Assembly: GCA_026686845.1 (NCBI GenBank)
Contig: JAIVEN010000009.1
Span: forward strand, 40,449,001-40,513,000
DNA length: 64,000 bases
Reading direction: 5' to 3'
Source of the DNA: Adenanthera pavonina
Lineage: Eukaryota; Streptophyta; Magnoliopsida; Fabales; Fabaceae
Both the position numbers and the translations under genes were made by a program. Within the stretch, counting starts at the first letter, position 1. The number at the start of each line of letters is the position of its first letter. Of this stretch, positions 56,906-64,000 are shown piece by piece. The notes under the pieces are model-generated. The model did not search any database and was not told the origin of the DNA. It was given only the letters and a program-made list of their open reading frames with translations.

Positions 56906-57331
56906 TGTGACATCCGGGCGTTGATAAGGGTGAGGAGTGATTGCCGGTGCAAGAAAAGGGGTGTAAGATAAAAGGTGATAAGGCACGGATAAAGAGCAGG
57001 TCCTGGCAGGATTCTAAGCGGGAGAGGCATATGAATGAATCGAATGCATACCAAAACGAGAGGGTTCCAGGGACTATATAGGTATGGGACTATATGATTA
57101 AGGATAACTTAAAGGAATTGATAGGTATTACTTATACCAACAAGGTGCATGTACCTTTTCGGTAGCCTATTCCTTAAAAACTCCTTTGTTAAGCGTACTT
57201 GACTTAGAGCAATTTTTGGATGAGTGACCTCCTGGGAAAGAGTTGTGTGAGTGAGGACAAAGCACATCAAAAAGGTTTATGTTGGTTTGTGGGGATAGTC
57301 GTCAATCCCAAAGAAGAGGCCGGACGTTACA
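56906..57331 (+). mobile_element. 426 bp solo LTR with 5S-rRNA-like segment (Cassandra-like)
   Basis: The insert is bounded by TGTGACATCCGG and CCGGACGTTACA, which are 12 bp inverted ends with two mismatches. The uninterrupted target is visible in the other LTR (34862-34882), so the insertion is certain. The flanks TCTTT and CTTCT are only a rough duplication. The right third carries a segment like the 3' half of plant 5S rRNA. A small LTR with 5S sequence is the hallmark of Cassandra TRIM retrotransposons; a chromodomain-gypsy LTR with a chance match is the alternative. The strand is assigned from the 5S direction. Confidence 0.72.
57178..57240 (+). promoter_or_regulatory. 5S rRNA-like internal promoter region
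   Basis: From memory of plant 5S rRNA, AACTCCTTTGTTAAGCGTAC at 57179-57198 aligns with AACTCCGCAGTTAAGCGTGC (box A region), and GGATGAGTGACCTCCTGGGA at 57218-57237 aligns with GGATGGGTGACCTCCTGGGA (intermediate element and box C), with the same order and near the same spacing. It lacks the 5' half of 5S, so it is not a 5S gene. Pol III recognition is inference. Confidence 0.7.
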
Positions 57332-57564
57332 CTTCTCCACGTAATTTTTTTATATTTTGGGATGTCGATGTCATTTCTATAATTCTTTAGGGGTAAAAAT
57401 ATAATTTTCTTATTTTCCTCCCAGCTAGGAAAAATGACCTCTTCTCCGTTATTCATGTAAAATGGTATTTGTCTGTTTTTGCAGATTCCTTGTACATTTT
57501 GCATTATTATTGATTATGTCTTTTTTTCTTTACTTAGTATCTAGTGAAATTTTGGGATATTACA

Positions 57565-60500
57565 CCGGCCACCACGGTGCCGGGCCTCAGATTCTTATAA
57601 ATTATAAGCGTTTCAGTCAGTCGAAGTAGAGAGAAACAGAGGAGAACTGATAAAGCTATGTTAGGGTTTGAGATTTTTTACCCTTGGAGGTGATTTCTGG
57701 ACTCTAGAAGCTTACTAGATTATTGGTAACTGATTCTTACTCCTCTCGCTCTATCTTTCTTCAGTTTTTGGGTAGAATTTTTGGGTTTTCAGTTTTGGCT
57801 GAAATCCTTCGATTAAAATGTATGAAATGGGATTCATGAAGTGTTATTTAGTGTTAATGATACTTGGATATGTGTTTTAAAGGGAGTATATATGGTTTAA
57901 GCCTAACCTTAGGTTATTTTTGGTTAAGGAAATTGGGAATCCAAAATGTATGTGGTTGGTTCAAGTTTTAATGATCTTTAGGAGCTCAATGATGCATGCA
58001 AATGGTATTGGAACCTTGGCTTAAGCATAATTGGTTGAGTTATGAATTTTGGTCAAGTTGTACATTATGTTAATTAAGATATTATGGTAATGTAGTGGTT
58101 GTTTGGTTGACTAGAGGAATACAAGTCATGGTAGGTAATCCGAGGAGCTTGTGGAAGCCGTGTGTGTGGTATTGACAACTTGAGACAACCGGGTGTTTGT
58201 ATTTTGTGTAATATACGTTAGTATATATGTGTATATATACATGTCTTTGTTCATACAATGATATTGTTATGTATGTGTATGGCTTTTCTACATATTGTGA
58301 TATCCACACAGCTAGACATTATAGTGGATGATAATGATTACATGATGATATGACATGAATATCACCACTACATAAACATTGTGAGGAAAGGTGGATTGGG
58401 TGGTAATGATGATATATGATATGATATGATATGAACATATATGATATGGGTGAAATAAGGAAGGGATCCTTGTCATTAAAGTCTCTCCTATGGCCAAGAG
58501 AGCAACATGGCAATTGACTGCACCTTCCATGAAATCACCACTAATTTGCAGTCAAGGGGAAGTAGAGCCATAGTCTAAGCATTAGTGTTACCTTTGGCTG
58601 GGTGCACTAGTATGAGGTGAGCCTGGTGATGTCCTAGAATCAGTCTTCATCGGCTATTGGAAGGGAGTCACATATACGAAATTTCCTATTATAACGACAG
58701 CTAATGATTCTAGCCATGTGCAAGGGAGAACATGCATTCCATTGCATTTTGCATGCATGGTACCAGGTACATTATTGTGTGAATTATTATATATGTTGCT
58801 TGTGATTGCCCCCGGTTACTGAGACTTTATCTCACACCCCTTTTCCATGCACTAGCATTTTAGGTGAAGGTTCTGGCACTAGTCTAGAGAAGATAAGGGA
58901 GTCGTAGTGTCATAGATATGGGAATATTCAAATCACAGTAGTATATTGTATTGTCCATGTATCCATTATGCCAAGTAGGATAGTATGTTTGTAAGTTATA
59001 TGAGGATAATGATATTGAGATGATAATGGTTGTTTGATGATAATAGTTATGAATATTGTATGGTAATATGGATGACTATAATGATCATGTTGATGACGAT
59101 GAGTTTAGATACGTGGTATGTATAGATGTGTACGTGTGATGATGGTTTGGGCCCCAGCGTGGGTTTTTATTAAACAGGTGTCTGTGTCAAGATGGTTGTA
59201 TGTGAGCCCAAAAAAAGGGGTTTTTGGGCTGTGTGTATGAGTTTTGGGCATATAGCCCATTATGTGAATTTGGGGTTCAAGGGGCTCAAATATAAGAGGA
59301 GTAGTTCCTTTGAGGTGAAATCTCTTTGGACAAGTTGGTTGAGTCAATTGGCGTAATACCCTTCATGACATCTTTCTTGGCATTATGTGCAGAACCGAAG
59401 GAAACAAGATGAAGGAAGGTTCAAGTGGGGTAGAAAAGAGCTCTACGTTGCGATGAGAAGCACGGCCGTCACGGCGAGAGCCAATTCTAGTGGCGATTTC
59501 TAGTTGAAACATGGTGGAGCCGCAGTGAGAGTCAGGTTTCTGGTTTAAATCAGAAACATTTCGGTTAGTCAGACGAGAAGGAAAAGAAAGAAAACAAAGG
59601 GAGAACGTGAGAGCTCTGCTAAGGCTTGTGAGATTCGGTCTTGGAAAGTGATTTTCAGACCTTGGAAGCTTGGATTCACGTTAGTCAGTGATGCCTACTC
59701 CTTCCTCTCCATTTTATTCGATTAAATTTCAGATTTTCAGTTATATGTTGGGATTTCTAGTTTGGGACGAAATCCACTGATTGAAATGGATGAAATGGGA
59801 TTAAGAAAGTGTATTTTGGTGTTCTTATTGCTTGGATGTGAGTTTTGAAGGGTTTATGTATGATTTGAGCTCAATCCTAGGTTGTTTTCGGTTAAGGCTC
59901 TTAAGAATCTGAAGTGTATATGGTTGAGTAGTGTTTGAATGGTCCCTAAGAGCTTACTAATGCTTGAAAGGGGTGCTCAAACCTTAGGTTAGGCTAAAAT
60001 AGTTGAATTGTGATGTTTACTTTAATGGTATATGTGTTAATTGAGGTATTATGGTATTGTGAAGGTTGTTTGATGGCCTGAGAGAGATTCAAGTGTGTAA
60101 GACGACTTAAGAAGTTTGTGGAATCTGCGTGTGTGGTATTGACACTTGAGGTAACCGGGTGGTTGTATTGTATTGTATATATTGAATGATATTACGTATA
60201 TTTGTGTATATATGCATGTTTCTTTCATACCACAATATATATGTGTTTTATGTATTGTTTTCTATATATATCATGGTATGCACATAGCTAGATGATGATG
60301 ATTAAAGATGATGATATTGACATGACATGACATGATGCATACATGATATTGTGACATGATAATGATGATTATATGATGATACATGAGCATCACCACATGG
60401 CATTGTGAGATTACAATATATGGCGGATTGAGTAGTGATGATGATATGATATATAATGCTATGAAAAATGATGATATGAGATATGATTAGAGAGGGTAAG

Positions 60501-62208
60501 GATGGGATCCTTGTTAAATCCTCCCCTATGTCCAGGGGAGCCAGACGGTAGTGGATTGCACCTTCCCTAAATCACCACTAATTCAAGGTGGTCCAGGGGA
60601 TGAAGAACCACGGTTCAAGCACTAGTGTAACTTTTGGCCGGGTTGCATTTGTATAAGATGAGCTTGGTAAGATCCTGGAATCAGTCTTCACCGACTGTTG
60701 GAATGGAATTACCTATATGAAATATCCTGTTATGATGACAGCCTGTGGTTCTAACTGTGTGCAAGGGAGACATGCATTCCATTCATTTCATAGTGCATTC
60801 ATGAGTTGTATGAGTATATATATGTGTGTGTGTGTGGTTATTCCGGTTACTAAGACATTGTCTCACACCCCTCTCCCAAGAATTAACCTTTCAGGTGACG
60901 GTTCTGGCACTAGTCCTGGGAAGATGAGGGAGTAGCATCGAACATGGGAATACTAGGTCTATATAGTACTTGTGTAATTTGGATGTGTATCTTGTGCCAA
61001 GTAGGATAGAATGTTTTGTAATGGATGTATGACATGGATATGGATTGCATGGATGGATGTTGTATGTAGAGTTATGTATGTGGAATTGTGTTGTATGTGA
61101 TATGTATGCTGGATAGTGGTGTATGTGTGATTTGGGGTGTTGAGGAGCCAGTGTGATAGTGTTTGTGAGCCTAAGGATGGAATTGGGCCTCGTCGGTGTG
61201 TTTTAGGGCTTGTAGCCCATTTTGTCAAATGGGATTCAAAGGGGTCAAATTTCAGAGGAATGATTCATTTGAGGTGAAATCATTTTGGACAAGTTGTTTG
61301 AGTAGCTTTGGACCTGTTTGAATGGTCCTGGTTAGTCAAATTGCCTTTGGTGGCAAATGGGAGTAGTAAGTTGTGAGTTTTAGTCAAAAAATGGTCAAAA
61401 TGGTGTCAGGAGTCCAGAGTCTCCATATGGAGATAGATTGAGGTGAAAGTGGTCTCTATGGATAGATTGGGACTAGATTGACTTGTAGGAATTGGAATCA
61501 AATCAATCAGAGATCGGAGCATAAAGTTATGCATGTTGAAAGTTTACCCTGGTGTTGAATTTTTGCTGGTGCGGAAACTAGCATGGGGCGCCGCAGCTCC
61601 AGAGAGTCCTGTAGCATTGTAAAACATGGGAGGTCAGGAGCTACGGTGGTACTATAATGGCCGTGACCCCAGCTCAGATTTTGATGTTGTTTGGTTTGTT
61701 TCCGCTGTTCTGAAGTTTTGGGAAGTTGTTTTGAGATATTTGGATTGTATTTGGTTGGATTTTGAAGTTTGTGGTCTAGTCTGGAGGTGTTTGGAGGTAA
61801 AGTGTTACAATTAGGAACTGCGTGAATGGTGTATAATGGTCAAATTGCCTTTGGTGGCAATTGGAAGAGGTTAGTTGCAAGTTTTGGTCAAAAAGTGGAT
61901 AAAACAATGTTGGATGTCTAAAATCTCCAAACGGAGATGGATTTAAGTGAAACTGGTGTTTATGGATAGATTGTGACAAGATTGACTTATAGGAGTTGGA
62001 TTCAGGTCAATCGGAGGTTGGGGCATAAAGTTATACGCTTCGAAAGTTCGTCATTGAAGTTGAAAAATGCTGATATGGTATCCACAGAGGTTGGCCATGG
62101 CGCAAGAAGGTTGGCCGCGGCATCACACGCTTCAATCCAATTCTTGCCACAACATCACTATAGCTATATTGTAGCAAGATTGGAGGTGTATTAGAGTAGG
62201 GTATTACA
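57565..62208 (+). repeat. LTR copy C of the outer gypsy element (start missing)
   Basis: It begins mid-LTR directly after the - strand gypsy LTR, at a place corresponding to about base 220 of LTR A, and follows LTR A and B to the end, finishing GGGTATTACA beside the AGTTA duplication. A solo LTR (59352-61809) is nested in it. It contains the palindrome variant at 58820-58834. Compared with LTR A its last 300 bp have a deletion near 62160. Confidence 0.82.
59352..61809 (+). mobile_element. Solo LTR (TGTAACACCC family) nested in LTR C
   Basis: It starts CGTAATACCCTTCATGAC (TG mutated to CG) and ends TAAAGTGTTACA. The flanks ATTGG (59347-59351) and ATTAG (61810-61814) form a duplication with one mismatch. 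It is 2458 bp with no internal coding region. The palindrome variant lies at 60851-60865. Confidence 0.85.
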
Positions 62209-62483
62209 AGTTAAGCAAAAAGAAGCCATGCCATTATATTGCGACAACCAGGCAGCTCTTCACATTAGAATGAATCCAGTATATCATGAGTGGACCAAGC
62301 ATGTAGAAATGGATTTCTACTTCATCCGTGAGAAGGTATGGTAAAAAAAGAAACAACCACGCAAAGTGTGGACTCGGGATCAAGTAGTTGATGCATTTAC
62401 TAAGCCATTGGGAAAGGAAAGGCTATGCATGTTGATGAGCAAGTTGGGTGTTACAAATTTGCATATCCCAACTTAAGGGGAAG
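62209..62483 (+). pseudogene. Ty1/copia pol end: RNase H C-terminus and polypurine tract
   Basis: The copia gene interrupted at 6245 resumes in the same frame: KQKEAMPLYCDNQAALHIRM, VYHEWTKHVEMDFYFIREKV, then a stop, and WTRDQVVDAFTKPLGKERL, MSKLGVTNLHIPT-stop. These are the final RNase H blocks of plant copia elements. Removing the 56 kb insert and one AGTTA joins FELEV directly to KQKEAMPLYCDN. TTAAGGGGAAG (62473-62483) is the polypurine tract. Confidence 0.92.
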
Positions 62484-62740
62484 TGATGAATATTAAGGAA
62501 ATCCATGGAAAATCATACATGCACGTGACTTTGATTTCATGTCAAGTTAGTTGTACAAGGACCATGGGATTAGGAATATCTTATCAATATCTTCTATAAT
62601 CCTATAGATATCATGTGATATTAGGATATTTGATATAGCTTAACTTGTATATATGTACACGTTGTTGTGAATGGAATATACATGATTTTGCCCACCAATT
62701 TAAATAATAACAAGTTACACTATTCCGGGACTCATTATTC
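62484..62740 (+). repeat. 3' LTR of the outermost copia element (end uncertain)
   Basis: Directly after the polypurine tract, TGATGAATATTAAGGAAATC matches the usual start (TGTTGAATATTAAGG) of LTRs in the Ale/Retrofit-like copia group by recall. A TATA-containing stretch near 62650 fits an LTR promoter and start region. The 5' LTR is outside the window, so the right end is a guess. Confidence 0.6.
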
Positions 62741-63898
62741 AAACTTCATATAACTTCATATAATGCATAAAAACCATCGTTAGACAGTTTTGTCTAATAA
62801 GTTTAATTGGCAAAAAAATTCAAAATCTAATCAGAAAGTGAAATGAGGCGTACTCTTTTGGGAAAGGGACATGGAAAAGTTTTATAAAGTTTTATTGGCT
62901 TATGGAATATGTGAGTCTTCTATCTTATAGTATTATTGACCGTGTCTTTATTATCTATGACCACTTCAAATTACCGAAATAAGCAATTCATCTAGGTCCT
63001 TGATCTTGTTATAATTATTTTTGAAAGGTCTCTCATCTCTTTTCAAAGCGTATTAGAGTAATTAATTCTTTTGGCCCACTTTGGTTAACACTTCTATGTT
63101 AAGTGCATTTGGCACCCCTTGTGGTTCACTACTTCACTCATCTTTTTCTTTTTCTTTTTCTTTTGTAATTAAATTTTTTTTCATATTGACTTCACTGTTC
63201 CTTTTCTCTTTTTCCATTTTTTTATTCTCTACCATGAACACGGATTTCATTGAGCATGAAATTCATGTACATTGCATTATATATATTGTGCACATGGATG
63301 AAACTAGAAAAAAATTTGTTGGGGGGGGGGGGGGCATTCATGGTTAAGCATTAAAGGAGACAAATTAACAATTTTGAGGGGGCCAAAAACTAAAGAACCA
63401 CAAACATTGCAGTGATTCAGTAATTTTCTCCAAAATAATATAAAAAATGTAGGTAACATATGGAAGACTTATTTGTCAAGGGGAGTTTTGTGTAGAACAT
63501 AGGTTCATCCCTAGTTGTGCAAGATGTTTCATTGTGCTTTGTAGGTGAAATTTATGCCAATTTTTCAAATCAATTGGAACTTTTCATGACCAATGTATAG
63601 TTACGTAAAGTAGTTATTAGTAATATTATTCTTTCTAGTCTTAAATTAATATAGGATCTTTTGTCTTAATTTTAAATATAACACATTTTCCAGAATATGA
63701 GGTAATATTTATTACACATTTATAATAAATACCCCTATTTAATTCATTCTAAAGAAACACATAGAAAGATATTAAATAATGGTAATTTTGAAAAAATAAT
63801 TTAATTTTCAGAAAAATCAAGATAGTTAACTAACTTTAACTCATATCTTTAATTCAAGTAATTCGATTAAAATGATCTTATATTAAGAATCAGAGCGG

Positions 63899-63936
<38 letters not shown>

Positions 63937-64000
63937 GTTAGACATGATTTGGTAGCTAGTTAATCTTGATCAGAAACGTATATGAACTAATTCGATTTTT
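62741..64000. other. AT-rich flank with simple repeats, no gene seen
   Basis: It contains CTTTTT repeats (about 63143-63165), a run of 14 G (63321-63334), an ATT/TTA microsatellite of about 13 units (63898-63937), and otherwise AT-rich DNA. The frame 63081-63347 spans the first two of these and is not considered a gene. This is the sequence next to the outermost copia insertion. Confidence 0.7.

Larger units (their letters stand above)
34118..57564 (-). mobile_element. Ty3/gypsy LTR retrotransposon on the - strand, heavily nested
   Basis: Reading leftward: 5' LTR (57564-54577), initiator tRNA-Met primer-binding site (54571-54559), an extra pre-gag reading frame, gag (42972-42014), zinc knuckles and protease (41998-41241), RT, RNase H, integrase and the 3' LTR (35104-34118, incomplete). 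Four insertions interrupt it: an LTR at 36142-38208, a CACTA-like element at 39857-41240, an Athila-type element at 43497-53587 and a small solo LTR at 56906-57331. Its integrase tail resembles chromodomain gypsy elements. All domains are broken. Confidence 0.82.
54577..57564 (-). repeat. 5' LTR of the - strand gypsy element
   Basis: On + it runs TATAACACCTCTATTTAGG (canonical TG mutated to TA) to TTTTGGGATATTACA. It aligns with the solo LTR 7366-10467 and with 34118-35104. A small solo LTR (56906-57331) sits inside. The sequence right after it, CCGGC, would be a target duplication copy, but no partner can be seen on the rearranged left side. Frames at 55254-55727 and 56554-56823 are LTR noise. 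Confidence 0.87.
6246..62208 (+). mobile_element. Ty3/gypsy LTR retrotransposon nest, 56 kb between target duplications
   Basis: The outer boundaries are TGTAACAACC at 6246 and GGTATTACA ending at 62208, flanked by the identical 5 bp AGTTA (6241-6245 and 62209-62213). The inner structure shows a 5' LTR (6246-11945), a + strand gag-pol region (12094-23250), a polypurine tract and a second LTR start at 23265. A third LTR copy occupies 57565-62208 and ends at the outer border. Integrase, RNase H and a chromodomain-like tail place it with plant chromodomain gypsy elements (Del/Tekay-like by recall). The rest is later insertions. The element is inactive: its reading frames are full of stops and its primer-binding site is degraded. 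Confidence 0.8.

Noticed and set aside
57178..57240. A 5S rRNA gene
   Set aside because: Only the 3' part resembles 5S, with several substitutions and no terminator T-run in place. It is embedded in a retrotransposon LTR.
63081..63347. 88-codon frame ending in a Gly run
   Set aside because: It is generated by a CTTTTT simple repeat and the 14-G run, so it is low complexity and not a gene.

Overview
This window is a transposable-element-dense stretch of a plant nuclear genome, most likely an angiosperm. The evidence is Ty3/gypsy (chromodomain-type and Athila-type), Ty1/copia and CACTA-type elements with plant-specific signatures, plus captured exons of plant genes (a sucrose synthase and an ORC1). 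I see no intact host gene, no rRNA or tRNA gene and no CRISPR. Almost every base can be assigned to a layer of nested, decayed elements.

Layer 0 is a decayed Ty1/copia element on the + strand. It enters at base 1 in its reverse transcriptase, is broken first by a 5.3 kb CACTA element (577-5882, target duplication ATT) and then by a 56 kb nest (6246-62208, target duplication AGTTA), and resumes in frame at 62209 with the end of its RNase H, polypurine tract and 3' LTR. Bases 62741-64000 are the AT-rich flank with simple repeats.

Layer 1 is a + strand Ty3/gypsy element. Its 5' LTR is 6246-11945 and its gag-protease-RT-RNase H-integrase lies in 12094-23250. A second LTR copy starts at 23265 and a third ends at 62208. 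It has been invaded by several solo LTRs: 7366-10467, 14801-19605 with another inside it at 14977-17337, a copia LTR at 19874-21546, 24398-26803, and 59352-61809. Most of these have clear 5 bp target duplications.

Layer 2 (26977-34117) is a series of truncated pieces without clean ends: a reversed LTR fragment, a copia polyprotein on the - strand (28404-32155), and LTR fragments of the next family.

Layer 3 (34118-57564) is a - strand Ty3/gypsy element with a primer-binding site for initiator tRNA-Met, LTRs of about 2.6-3 kb, and an unusual extra reading frame ahead of gag. It is interrupted by a truncated + strand LTR (36142-38208), a CACTA-like element with inverted subterminal repeats (39857-41240), an Athila-type element (43497-53587), which itself carries a copia LTR+gag fragment (45066-48040), and a 426 bp solo LTR holding a 5S-rRNA-like segment (56906-57331).

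No coding region appears able to make a functional protein: all carry stops, frameshifts or deletions, often at catalytic residues. The most notable items are the captured exons with preserved splice sites in the CACTA element, the 5S-like small LTR, the pre-gag reading frame of the - strand gypsy element, and a palindrome conserved across the LTR copies.
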